Shown here: positions 37,239-49,621 of the stretch, piece after piece | Position numbering within the stretch: position 1 is the first letter of the stretch | How the letters are laid out: every line of letters begins with the position of its first letter | Translations under genes and position numbers: made by a program | Notes under the pieces: generated by a model | The model's database searches: none | What the model was told of the DNA's origin: nothing | Seen by the model: the letters and a program-made list of their open reading frames with translations, nothing else | Assembly (NCBI GenBank): GCA_036852015.1 | Contig: JAANDG010000015.1 | Location: forward strand, 124,001-188,000 | Source of the DNA: Pelodera strongyloides | Taxonomy: Eukaryota; Nematoda; Chromadorea; Rhabditida; Rhabditidae | DNA: 64,000 nucleotides | Reading direction: 5' to 3'

Positions 37239-37244
37239 AATAAA
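37239..37244 (+). terminator. Polyadenylation signal of the ADP/ATP carrier
   Basis: AATAAA 39 bases after the stop at 37200. The converging transporter gene stops at 37366 on the other strand, leaving only 165 bases between the two coding ends. Confidence 0.55.
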
Positions 37245-37365
37245 CATGATTTATCCTCATTTTTTGAACTTTTGGCATTGTGTAGCGGCCATTATGATCA
37301 GATGATTTATTGATTCGTGCTGAAGATTTACCATATTTTTCAAAACCCATGCAAATCCGATAATG

Positions 37366-40300
37366 TTAAAACTTGATAACTTTTCCGTATTTGTTCTTGA
37401 AAGAATCTCCGGCGCTCAGCTGATGGCTGAGCTTTAGTGGGACCATTCTGAAATATGTTTAAATGATAATTAAGTGAGAAATTTGGAAGGAACGGCTGCT
37501 CAATTGTAAATCAAAGTGTAATTCGCACCTTTTGTAAGCAAACAACCAGGCAGCAATCATCACCAAACAGAATGCAATTTCTATGAGCCACGGAATTCGC
37601 GGGCCTGTGGCTTCAAAGATTGATCTGAAAATTGAAGGATAGTTTTGTTATTGCTTTTGAGGAAAAGTCTTCAGCTACCTGTTCGAAGTTCACTTGGACG
37701 ATACATTTCGTTTTTTATGCGCAAGGAATTTTTATTTTTCTTTGATTTTGTGTGGCAAAACTGCATGGTTTTACAACTATATTGTACTTTTTGTGTGTAG
37801 AAATTTTTTAATGACTAATTACTGACATATCGTATTCCTGGTTTAAAAGCTCTGAAACAAAAATATCCTTACGCTATAAACAGCGGTCCTACCATCCGCG
37901 CGCAGCTCCCAGAAAACATAAGTATCCCTTGCATTGTTCCCTAAATCAAGTTTTCTATGTTCGGCGTCTTCTTCATATACAGTTGATCTACTCCAATACT
38001 AGACAAAATTAACGAACAGTAATTATACAGTCATTTTATTCTGCTGCGTTTTTTCTTCGTAATTTTATTCTGCGAAAACGAACTTGATTTCTTGGGCCAA
38101 TTACTGTTGAATAGACAACGGTCATCGCAATATTCAGTATTGGGAACGACAGTCCGACGAAAACGATGTACGAGATGAAATAAACGTAGACATTCATAGG
38201 CGGAACACGAGAACACCATTCGAACGAGGGCCTGCACCCAAGTGGTTCGGGATTCAGTACCATTGTTCCATTCAGATTTATATCTGTAAAACTTATTAGT
38301 AGAGTCTTATATCTGTAAAACTTATTAAAAGAGTCCTATATATGTAAAACGTATTAAAAGAGTCAACATACATCTTGTTCATCATGTTAACAATCTGACA
38401 TAAACAAATGTTCCTGACGCAAAAAGTTGTCGAGTAATACATTATCGCTTCATACTTACATTCTTCTTGATATTGAATCTTTCCTGGGAGACCCCACCAC
38501 GGAAATGTGACCAAGTGGAAAATAAGAAGGCATGTGATTCCAAGAATTGAAACGATACGATGATTCATCCTGATGTTAAAATAAGTGAAATGTTGGTCAA
38601 CGTGGAAAAGCATGCCATTTTCTTTCCAAACATTAACCGAAACAACTCACTTGCTACTAAGGTCCCAGATAACATTAATTCCGTAAAAGATGATTCCGAC
38701 TGCACCGAATCCAACATGGAGAATCGAATTGTAGAAGACAGTTGTTTGGCGGTCCCAATTGAACATTATCATTGAAAGCGGGGAACCAATTCTAAATATT
38801 CATATTTTACCTGGGACTACCGGGTACTGTTGCATTGCTTTCATAATCTGATATAAAAGCATTGTTATGAAAAAGTCTAGAAAACTTTTCTGCGACTTAC
38901 GTTTCCAAATTCGTTATCACAAACATTTGAATGAATCTGGTCATAATGCAAATTGCAATTGCGAGTTTATCGAAATTCGGCATTGCGAAGAATCGGGCAT
39001 GATCCTCTGTAAGAAAATCGGTAACCGGCTTAATCATTTTGGTTTATGGAACTTCATTAAGCAGATCCGAAATATTAACAAAGCTGTACCATTTTCCGGA
39101 GTTTCTCGTTTGTGAACACCAACGCTCGATTCACGAAAATAGTAAACCATTAGTACAATTGATGCCCCATCTACAACCAGTCCAAGTATTGCGGGAGCAG
39201 AATACATGTTAACTTCAAATCCGAAAACCTTCAGTCCAGGATATCCCAGAGGAGTGAAAAGCATTTGAAACGCTGAATATGTTTTGTTAATTCATATACA
39301 GCAATTTCTATTCGCATATGTACGTAAAATGAGCACTAGAGCAAGCAATTGAAAAACGATTTTACATGACTAAAATTGGCAACAATAATTTAAGATAAAT
39401 CTAATAATACCTGGGCCAACAACCAGTCCCACTGAAAATCCGCCTGTGTTTAATGATATAGCACGACCACGATCGGCCACTGTGCTTCCCTGGATGGCGT
39501 AGGTTCTCAGAATTGTGACAATGCCTTAAGTTGAAGGCATTCGCCATAATCGCGTGATACTCTTTCCACTTGACTTAAATCACTTCAATTCCCATGACAA
39601 TCTTACCTCCACCAAGTCCAGTCAATAATCTCGATATCATAAAGGTGTATATTGGTCGAAGTGAAACGTATGGTACAAAAAGATACACGATATTTCCAAC
39701 GATCATCAACGCTAGACCAGTCTGAAACGTGAGTATGTATTAGTAGATTTGAACCTTGAGCATTATCTCTTTGCGATTTTTGCGAGTGATTGACCCTAAC
39801 AAAAATTAAGTTGATTCATGTCTCGTGCGGTATTTTACATACACCCCACTGTTCAAGAAAACCACATTTTCAAATCTACGTTAGGATAAAATTTGATTTT
39901 CAATACGTAGCTAAATCTCGTGAATGCATCTAGCCTGTGTTTCTCACTCTTGTTTCTACTTTTTTCTACATACTTTTGTTCACTTTTATGGAAGTTAGTA
40001 TTATTAAAAAAATGTACTATATATTTGCGAGGCGTAACATAACAATAATAATAAATTGGAAATTAAACCAACCAAAGCGGGTATCACAGTTGTTCCAAGC
40101 TTGTTACTCCATAACCCAAACAATGGAGAGGCAACAGCTTGACCAAAACTATACAGTGCGGTTAAATATCCAAATTGGGTTTCTGTAGAAGAAAGATCCA
40201 TCTAGAAATCATTCAAAGTTGTTGGGAATATGCATTTACATTTGGATAAGAAGACGCTGAGGCTTATACTAATTGCAATACAGATGCTTATTTCTTCATC

Positions 40301-40623
40301 TATGCACTGTACTCAAATTAGTTCGTAATTGGTAATGTTGGTAAACGGCGCATATTCCGTTCACCAATCTTACCTGAAGTAGATATGGCCACATCGACGA
40401 AAAGTAAATCGTAAATTGTATAGCAATAAAGAAGCTGATTATGCTGGCAATCCACATTGAACCCCAATCCGTCCTCGGTTCCCCAAAAAATTAACAAATT
40501 TGTAGGAAAATAAGTTAAGAAAAGAAAATTGAATCTTTGTGTGGAATTTGATGTCTCGTTTCTTACGACGAATACCACTTACTCTTTTTTGCTTCCCATT
40601 TCATGATTTGATATTGCTGTCAT
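37366..40623 (-). CDS. MFS transporter, MFSD8/CLN7 family (tandem copy A)
   Basis: Thirteen exons, 494 residues: 40623-40583, 40473-40374, 40201-40073, 39721-39607, 39524-39411, 39272-39090, 39006-38901, 38791-38651, 38569-38460, 38283-38084, 37940-37873, 37624-37529, 37447-37366. Motifs include DLSSTETQFGYLTALYSFGQ, AVASPLFGLWSNKLG (the MFS G-x-x-x-D/N loop), RLLTGLGG and GCRPSFEWCSRVPPMNVYVY near the end. They match human MFSD8/CLN7, a lysosomal membrane chloride-channel/transporter protein defective in a neuronal ceroid lipofuscinosis. About 12 membrane spans are expected. Exons 3-13 have exactly the lengths of the upstream tandem copy. Exon 2 is nine bases shorter: the acceptor equivalent to that of copy B reads GG instead of AG, and the AG nine bases downstream (CCGAG|G) keeps the frame. 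On the minus strand TTAATACAG ends four bases before the ATG, a possible trans-splice site. Confidence 0.88.
38281..38367. repeat. 29-bp tandem repeat, three copies, covering a splice acceptor
   Basis: Units at 38281-38309, 38310-38338 and 38339-38367 share TATCTGTAAAACTTATTA and GAGTC with a few changes. Unit one contains the acceptor of the exon starting at 38283. Unit two holds an identical TTTTACAG acceptor 29 bases upstream, which would shift the frame if used. Unit three has lost the AG. Confidence 0.8.
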
Positions 40624-40981
40624 TTTTCTGTATTAATAATGAAGCTTTTTTCTTGCCAAATCCTAAAATGAATTTAAAACTTTGACATTTAAAAAGGCAT
40701 GTAAGAAAATAATGGTCAAAACTCTGTGACGGTGTTGCACTACAAACTAATACTGATAAATGTATTTTCACTTGAGAGGGTTTGATGAATTCAGAGTAAA
40801 CGTTTTTTCCGTTAAATTTGCATAAGCCATGTGATGTCTGATGTCAAAACGCCCTCTGAACCGAGAATTAACAATATTGTACTTTGTTTCAGTGGACTCA
40901 ACCTATTCATTGCGCCCTCGATGATCTGTCGATAATTCTTAAAAGGATGTTTAAAATATCTTTATTGAAAATGCTTCACAT

Positions 40982-43685
40982 TTAAAAACGCATTACTTTT
41001 CCATGCTTTGTTCGGTAAGAGTCGCCTGCCGTTAGTTCATCGTACATTTTCAATGGCACCATTCTGAAACAACAGAGTATAATCAACATTCTATGATGTG
41101 CATTTTCAACTACTGTTTGAACAATGGCAGCCAACCAAAAAAAATTGATGTGGTCTTACAGGGAATGGGACAAATTTTCCCTTTTTAAGCGAAGTCCAGT
41201 TAATATACTTACCTTCGGTAAAATATTATCCACAGAAGCAGTACGAGAATGCAGGAAACAGCTACAACCATCCAAGGTATTCTCGGACCATATGCTTCAA
41301 ATATGGGACTGAAAATAGTTCCGTTTGTTAGTGCTAAACATCAAATCATGAACTTTGTATCTTGGAACACAAGACTTTCCTGATGGATGACTAAACAGAA
41401 AACCAGGCCATATCAAAACGAACGCTAGAAAAAGAGGTGCAGCCAGTTGTCCAAGACTCCCAAATAGCATTAATAGGCCAGTCATTGTCCCCTAAATTCA
41501 AGAAACACATAACATTTTTTTTTGGTCGATTAGCAAATAAGTACATTACATTATGGATTCGACTAAAATAGTTCTTTAACAATTCGTTCTCATTGTCAGT
41601 TTCCTTCCTTTGTCCAAGTTGGTAAAAAGACAAAGCTTTGATCAAAGTTTAGAGCCAAATTTTAAAGGAACCTGATTTCTCGGTCCAATAATGGTTGAAT
41701 AGACAACATTTAAAGAAATATTCGTGACGGGAAACGCTATTCCAATGATAAGAATATACGCCGCGAAGTAAATGTAGACATTTAGAGGAGCCACTTCGCT
41801 GCACCATTCGAAACTCCTCTTGCAACCAGTTGGCTCTGGATTGGCAATCTGTGTTCCATTCACAAGAATAACTGCAACAACATCCAATATTTTTCAATAA
41901 TGTTATTTAGTAGACGTTTTGAAATCCATTTTGATTCAAACAAAAATCGAATAACATACAATCTTCTTGATATGGAATTTTGCCGGGCATGCCCCACCAG
42001 GCAAATGTGACCAGATGGTATACGAAGAAGAGCACTATCGAGAACATAACGGCCTTTCTGTGGTTGAGCCTGAAAGGGCGTAAAGTGCTCCATTGTTCGA
42101 ATTCTTTTAAAGAGGGGTTTGTTTCTTTTACTAACGAATGTCTTACTTTTGGCCAACATTCCAGATTATATTAGATCCAAACATTATTATTCCGATCACT
42201 CCAAAGCCAGCACTTTTTAGTGAATGCCAATAAATTGTCGTCTGACGGTCCCAATTGAACATAATCATTGACATTGGTGATCCAAGGCTAAAATAAAGGA
42301 GCTTTCACATTTCGGATTCACTGGAAGATTTTGCGGTGCAATGAACAAGCCACAAAAACTAAACCCACGTATCCTGGTTGACAATCACGAATAATTGCAG
42401 AAATCGGGTAATCATGCACACGGCAACGGCAACTTTGTCGTACGAAGCCAATGCATAGAAACGAGAATGCTCCTCTAAACGTTGCTCATAATGAGTTCTT
42501 TCACTACGACAGGAGAATTCGAACAATTTCTATAATACAAAAATTTGCTTCTTATTAAAATCCTCTGAATTTTATTATTTCAGCTAACCATTTTGTGTTT
42601 CCTCCGCTTGGTGGATTCCCACTTTTGACTCAACAAAGAACCAGTGAAATACTACCATCGAGAAAGTGTTAACCATAACGCTAACCAATGGCGAACACGT
42701 GTACATATTAAGCCGCAATCCGAATGCACTGACTCCGGGATATCCTAGTGGTGTAAACGCCATTTGAAACGCTGAAACAAATATTGTCTATTATTATCAT
42801 CGGGCTTTTTGCAAGGAGTTCTTAATTCACTTGATCGTGAAAACTTACCTGGCCCTAGTGTGAGCCCAAGAGAAAATCCCCCAATAATCGTTGAAATCGC
42901 TTTCGATCTGTCCTGAGCTGTACTGCCCTGAGCGGCATACGTACGAAGTACAGAAATAATGCCTAAACACAGGGCACATATTGGAGTAAACAAATATTGT
43001 TTTGGTTGTACCCATTTGTTATTGAGGCAGCTAAAAAAATGAAAACTCACCGGCTCCCATTCCAGTTAACAATCTAGAGAACATTAAAGAGTACTGAGGG
43101 GAAAATGGTAAATATGGTACTAAATAGTACAGAAATCCTCCAACGTTCATTAACACGAGCCCAGTCTGAAAATTCTAATTACCTTATCGAGCAACATTTC
43201 GATCGCGTATGACTTGCTAGAACACAACATAGACAAACCATAACAGGAGGTTTACAAGATCCCATCACATTGCTCATATAACCGAATAGTGGCGCAGTTA
43301 CAGCCTGTCCAATACTATAGGCAGCCATTATATAACCGAATTGGGTCTCAGTCGATGAAGAATCAAGCTGAAAGAAAGTAATTGATATTTAAAGAAGCTG
43401 TTGCTTTTAATAAAAGCCGCAGAACGATGATCACTCCTCATCCGCACCTGTTGTAAGTATGGCCATAAAGAATTGTAGTAAACAGTAAATTGAACGCCGG
43501 TGAAGAATATCACTGCTCCAGCTATCCACATAGAATTCCATTCCGTCTGCGGTTCACTGAAAACAGAATAATTTGCAGACAGGGTTTAACATGATGCAGC
43601 CAACCAGGATTGAAGATTCTTTTGTTGTAACGTACTCCTTCTCTTCCTTCAGTGTAGAATTCTTAGACGAAGCAACAATCTTCAT
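40982..43685 (-). CDS. MFS transporter, MFSD8/CLN7 family (tandem copy B)
   Basis: Thirteen exons, 500 residues: 43685-43636, 43556-43448, 43367-43239, 43165-43051, 42962-42849, 42771-42589, 42474-42369, 42287-42147, 42069-41960, 41871-41672, 41491-41424, 41308-41213, 41063-40982. All phases agree. The protein parallels copy A throughout (for example DSSSTETQFGYIMAAYSIGQ, LNVVYSTIIGPRNQGTM and RMVPLKMYDELTAGDSYRTK) but is clearly diverged, so the duplication is old. The family is placed in the lysosomal membrane. Copy A starts 359 bases downstream on the same strand, so the pair could be co-transcribed and resolved by trans-splicing, or be two ordinary tandem genes. Confidence 0.88.
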
Positions 43686-44479
43686 TTGCTCGACTGCTTA
43701 TTGAGTGGCCAATAATATCAGTGCAGGTTCGTCAAGTTCTGGAAAATCCCGTTACGTTCCAGAGAAAAAAGTTCACAGTTCAAATAGAAGCTTTGAATTG
43801 AGGCTGTGTCGACTTTCAAAAAGCAACTAACGTGAATAACATACGTGTGTTTTCCCCTTTATATGCATTCGATTGTTTGTTGTAGTTTGTAGACGCTCTA
43901 CACTGTCTACTATTGTAGATCTGTACAATATTAAATTTGCATAAGTCGCTAATCCGTTGACCGACCTCAACGCGAGAACGCGGAGAGTCCACACTATAAA
44001 ACAACTCTCTAGTATGATCTTTTGGCACGTAAAAACTTCTTCGGTTTCTTTTTCTTTGTCGTCACAAAATCCGAATGTTCGCTACAGTAAAATTGAGTTT
44101 CGTGGCCTGTTTATTATGATCCATTATGAGTTTCGAACAAACGTAAGAAAAATCAAGCATTCAGTGATTGCGTCAAAAGAAAATTGAACTGTAGATTTCA
44201 GTCGCATTCCTTGACATTGTTCTGCTTTTACTTCCATGTTGTCTCCAAGACCATAAACACCTTGTAAAACACGTAGCTTTTATTCACAATAAATACATAT
44301 TTGCTAACATATGCGGCTAACGTTGACGAGATCATGTAATCAATTAGAAGCTCAAGGATTGCTACTTTATCACAGTTCACGCCATTCAAACAGTCGTATT
44401 ATTGTAAAATACACATTCATTATTTTAGGATAAGTTACATCAGTAATTTACATAAATAAGTTTCTGATCAGCGATTTGA
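43686..44479. other. Intergenic stretch upstream of transporter copy B
   Basis: No exon chain, RNA or repeat was recognised in these 0.8 kb. They should contain the promoter of the minus-strand transporter genes and the 3' end of the receptor gene to the right. Confidence 0.45.
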
Positions 44480-47400
44480 TCAGGTCTTCTTCTCTTTTCC
44501 TTCCGACTCGAACTGTATGAGAATAAGGAAATATGTGCAGATGGCAGAAACCAACTGAAAAGAGACAATGAAATCGGGACACATAGTTCTTTACTTAACA
44601 ATATTTCATCATCAGTACTCTCGTACGAGTTGTACGGTAAGCATTTCAGAGATCACCACATCGGTGCATGTCATATATTAAAATGCATCACTGATGTGCA
44701 CTTGTTTTGCTTACAGGTTCTTTACATATCCTATACAATACGCTATCATCTAACTGTTTTGCACTTGCAAAAAGAAAAGCTATGGAACAAACCGTTAACA
44801 GAATCTTTCTCGTCATCACGAAGAAGTTTCCAGCTGTCAGTTGAATTCTTGAAGTGTGCATTTGAATTGCGAGAAATTGCATTTGAGACTGAAAAATGTT
44901 AAGTGAGCTGTTATCAACATAGGCTTACCAAAATTCAATATGACATAGTGCATTGACAATATGTTACCATGACAAGTAGATCGCGATGCTCACAGAGGGT
45001 CTCATGGTACATTCGGAAGCAAGACGAAAGGATTTGCTCTCCCTGAATAAATGAGAGTTGTTATTTGTGTTGTTTCGACTGGCAACTTCAATTGCAATCA
45101 ACGGCCGACCTCTTCCTGTACGATGAATGCGGGAAAACTGAAGAACAGCAGAACGACGATTGTATTGAACATCCACATTGCAAGAGAGAGGATTTCAGTG
45201 AGGTCACTGTTCTGAAATAATAACATTTGTTTTGGCTGCAAGGCAGACTATCAAACCATTTTCCCAAAGAATGGCAACTTACATTGGTGTTCCGGACTAG
45301 AATGTAACTCAAGAAGCAAATCATCGGAATACAGCAACCATATGTAAAGAAGATGGCGAATGAGAAGTTCTCTTCGATCAAAGCTTTCGCATTGTAGATC
45401 TCCTAAACGATTTTTCACGAACATATATACAAATCCCGAGAAAACGGATTCCCGAGAAAATTGGCCTCCGGGAAGTTTAAAGGCCAGTTCTTTCGGCTCA
45501 AGAAATGAACCGGACCCCGGTGCGCCGTTTTTGCGTATTCGGTTACTCGCTCTTATAACCCGGTACTCTTTATCTTTACCTCTTTATTTATATACAAATG
45601 GGCCTTTTCAACCCCAACCATAACAACCCTATTGCAAATATGTCAAATTTTTGCGATTTCTCTAAGATTTAAGGCAACAAAATTCAGAAATGAAAACATA
45701 AAGTTGTTATTATTATTTTTTGCTCGCGGCGAATATTTAGCCCCAAACACCAACCTGGTAGTGCACTTGTACGTCGTGGATTTGAATGAGTGATTGCTCA
45801 GTGGTTGGACACCTAAAATAACTACGTGTTTTAACAGATGCTTTTTGCGGTCCTTTGAAAAATGCATTTGCGGAATATGAGTTATCTTCTATATATGGGA
45901 AGTTGACTTACATATCATGTTCAGGAATCATTTCGTCAATTAGACGTCGAATACTCGCTCTCAGAATAAGGCAAAGTTGACAGAATAATGTGGCCAACAT
46001 CAGGATAGAGCTCTAAAACAGTGTCGAAGAATAGACCACAACGAAAATTCTAAGTTTTGCAAAGTCTGCATATTTGCCTCAATAAGTCCATACTTCTTTG
46101 TGAGTCCGTATTTCGTCTGCTTTATGCCGTTTACGCATTGCACTCAATACATGTTTGCAATATCGACGAGTATACTTACCTCTGTTACGAAAATAATGTA
46201 AGTCTCAAATAAGATAAACGCAATGTTGTTGGTTATCATCGGAGGCGACTGTGGGAGATCCAGAATTCCTAGTTTTGTAACTGAAATACCGAACAAATTA
46301 GTGAAAAACCTTAGGATTATGCTTGATTTAGTTGCATCTAGACTGTTGGATCAACTTTAAAGTAACAATTATAACTCGCACATAGATGCATGAGAGCCAT
46401 TAGGGTCGATAAGGTGCAACTGATAGCCACAAGTACTCGGTTCACATGGAGGAGATGGCCGTCCTGTTCCTTTGCACGGCCTTTTCCAAGTCCTTCGTCC
46501 AGGACCTGAGAATTCAAATTACTTCGTTACATTAGATTTGCTTACAATACTTGCATGCTTCGGTCTGCTCAATATCATCCTCTAAGGAAAGAAAACCAGA
46601 TACATGTGAAACAAACCTCATACACTTTTCTCCATCGTCTTTGTAGAAGCAACAACATGAACGCAGCAGATGAGCCACTGAAAACGGAGATTGGACAAAA
46701 CGTGTTTTTTTTGGTCCACAGTAGGCGAATGGGCAATGGTAAGAAGCAAACTTACGAAAACATGAACAAACAGTGGCACAATGTCATGACGACTGCTGGA
46801 TCAAAGATGGCTGCCTAAAATATTATAAAAGACATTCAGGGAATCAACTGAACTTCATGGACAGTGGTCTCTTGCGCGGATGCCTTTTTTTTAAAGAACC
46901 AATTGTATGTGTATAAGTATAGTGCGCAGTTATAGCTTACACGAAAGGAAAAGTCCGTGGTGCCTATGGTTCGTTCACCAACTTGTGTAAATTTCCGCAG
47001 TGTCGCAGAAACCTAGAATGAGGAATAGTTTTTAGTAGAATAACAAAACCTCTTTGAAGGCTGTGTAAGCTGCCTCCATGTGTAAGTTCTTAACATAACC
47101 GGGGGAAAAACTAGCATCGGGTCGCAACGGAACATGCACACTTACCAGTAGAATGAAAACGATAATATTGTACATCTTTCCATAAAATGATTGATTTGAA
47201 CTGAATGTGTGGTTCAGACCCAATGCGCTCATATACACGAAAATTGGCCGCAACACCTCTTGTGAATAGGTACCGGTGAAATCGATCGAAGGTTTTTTCG
47301 CTGAACAAAATATATAAGTAACCGGGGGACTGAATATTATTCGATAACACAAACAGAAAACATTAGAAGTTTAGAAATACGAATACAATGAGTGAAAGCA

Positions 47401-47786
47401 ACTATAGGCAGAAGAACTAGTAAAATTAAATTGAACAAAACAAGAAGCAAGTATTTAAGTTTACCATGGCCAGTTCCACACAAACAGTCTGAAAGTCGAA
47501 TTTAATTGGAACCGAATATGTACTGTGAATGTTACCAGTAATGCACAAGTAAAGTTTAAATTACCATATTTATTCATCTCTACACTCGAAACAGAATAGA
47601 CGGATTTTGTTAAAATAAATCAAAAACATTCTCACCTTCTGTGATATTAAGCCATCCCAATGGTGCAAATAGGTAATTGGCCTTATTCTTTGCCGCGGGT
47701 TTTGATTCAGATGTATTTGATGCATTGGATAGCGTCATGACTGAGCCATCATCCGGAAAGGAGCTAACAGATTCCACGTCTGCCAT
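44480..47786 (-). CDS. Gustatory-receptor-like (GUR/LITE-1/EGL-47 type) membrane receptor
   Basis: Fifteen exons, 457 residues, all in phase: 47786-47636, 47488-47465, 47300-47146, 47012-46941, 46814-46756, 46677-46617, 46505-46382, 46280-46180, 46012-45912, 45812-45755, 45402-45283, 45211-45110, 45042-44968, 44888-44793, 44554-44480. The C-terminus FFVMTRKILLTLVSAICTYF then LILIQF (T440-F448) is the TYxxxxxQF signature of the insect gustatory receptor superfamily, found in the nematode GUR proteins including LITE-1 and GUR-3 (photosensing, H2O2) and EGL-47. Several hydrophobic segments are visible (FSFAIFFTYGCCIPMICFL, MWMFNTIVVLLFFSFPAFIV), as expected for seven spans with an intracellular N-terminus. 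The second exon is a 24-base micro-exon coding for a Cys-rich insert (DCLCGTGH). On the minus strand AAATTTTAG ends one base before the ATG. Which GUR subgroup it belongs to cannot be told. Confidence 0.85.
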
Positions 47787-49621
47787 CCTAAAATTTGAGT
47801 TTGTTGATGCAGGTTATCTGAAATCGCTGATTGCTGATGCCAAGCGGACGAAAATAAGGAAGAAGTTTCTTAGCAAGCATGCACAGCTAACCTTTCTTCT
47901 ACCAAGTCACGGTGGCAGGCTTCGAGGTAACTCGAATTCCGTAGGACTCCCAGGATTCAAAAGTAATAAGTGAAACTTCTACTCTGAAAACGCATTTAAG
48001 AAGACTAGCACCCCAAACAAAAGCAAAGTATGTTAGAAGCGGCTTCATAAGAAATAGCAAGTGCAGAAAGTAAATACAGAAATACCAAACTGCACTACTA
48101 ATATAGAACGGAAAGCACATGCACATGCAGGAATACTTTCGGGGTTTAAACCAACGCTTAGCAGAGTGACTTATATACCCATTACAATAGTTAATACAAA
48201 AAATCAACCAAGACAAAATTAGACACAACACCTGGCTTAATGTTCAATTTTAAAGGAAATGTGTGGTTTTATTGGTTAATAAATTACACATTTATTCGAA
48301 GTTTTGGATTAAATATTAACCTTGTGATTGTCAAATAAATCATAAACTGGTGCCGATCATGAGTGGATTTAATCATACGCTCTTCTTGAGCAAACCAAAA
48401 AATTAATTCGTTGTATAGTATTTAAAGCATTCTCCACGAAACAAAGTTTCTTGCTTCTTTACCTGAGCGGAGCTGTTACTCCGTCCAAATCAAACATTCT
48501 CGTTCAGCTGCCAAAAAAATAGACAGAATGAAAACTAAATAAACCACCAATATGCTTGCTGAACACAACAAAATACGAAGAAAAACACCAAAGTTTGGAC
48601 TGAAACGGCAAGTTCAAAGGTGATTAAAGTAAAAAATGACAAATAAACTCTTCCTAGATTGTACGCTTTGGAACTCATATGATGGGACAGAAAAATGTAA
48701 ATCACGCCCTTAGTCAAACAATGAGAATTGCTGGGAGCACGAATTGCGGAAAGGAGCACATTTTGGGGGCGAAAATAAGTTGAATTCAGTTCAAATTCAA
48801 AGTTCAGTGAGCAGTATTTAATGGGGAAATTATCAAATGCTGTTGGAATGTCGGTTTCATGTTCACTTATCCACCTCCTACATCGGATACGTGTGTTAAT
48901 GGGCGCAATAAACTTTTTGATTCATGTGGATGCCAAGGTTTTTTTTGCTGTTAGTTCTGAAGGGCGGCAGGGTGGCAGGGCCATCGGAGGAGAGAGCGCG
49001 AAACCGCTTCAAAAAGTCATTAAGTTGATTATGTGAGACAAACAATGGACGAATCATTGAGGGCGACGGTGAAATTCAGTATTCAAAGTCATATGGCTAC
49101 CGATTATCCACAGTGAATGGCAGTAGTTGAAAGTTCAAAGGCAAAAAAATGACTAGTATGTAACTCACATAACTTTGGGACAATGCCAAGTAAAGCACAA
49201 ACAATTAAGAAGCTTTATTAAATACACTTATATTGCTGATCCATTTGATATGTACATATTGTTAATTGACTAACAAGCAAATACTTTAGTTTCGCAACAA
49301 AGGGTAACAAGAAGCAAAAATCACACCGATATCACAGAGTATACATAAAATACAGAAAACACACAAATGTACCATTAAAAGTGATTTGTTAGACAATTAT
49401 TGGATTCAAAAATAACTAATTTCGCCAAAACTAAATCACATTTAATGTGATTTATTAGAAATTGCAGTTATGGGAGCCCGCTTATGGATGAAATAAAGCA
49501 GAAAAAGTCACAATTTGGCTAACTTGGCGTCAAGATTAAAAGATCGGGACTTTCATAAAGAAACCAATGAAGCGAGCCGTTCGCAAATGAGTATCACGCC
49601 GCAAAACAGGAAATCTATTTT
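47787..49621. other. Intergenic stretch
   Basis: I see no supported gene in these 1.8 kb, which lie upstream of the minus-strand receptor gene and downstream of the Fringe-like gene. The AT-rich sequence carries only short open frames without splice-consistent neighbours. Confidence 0.45.
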
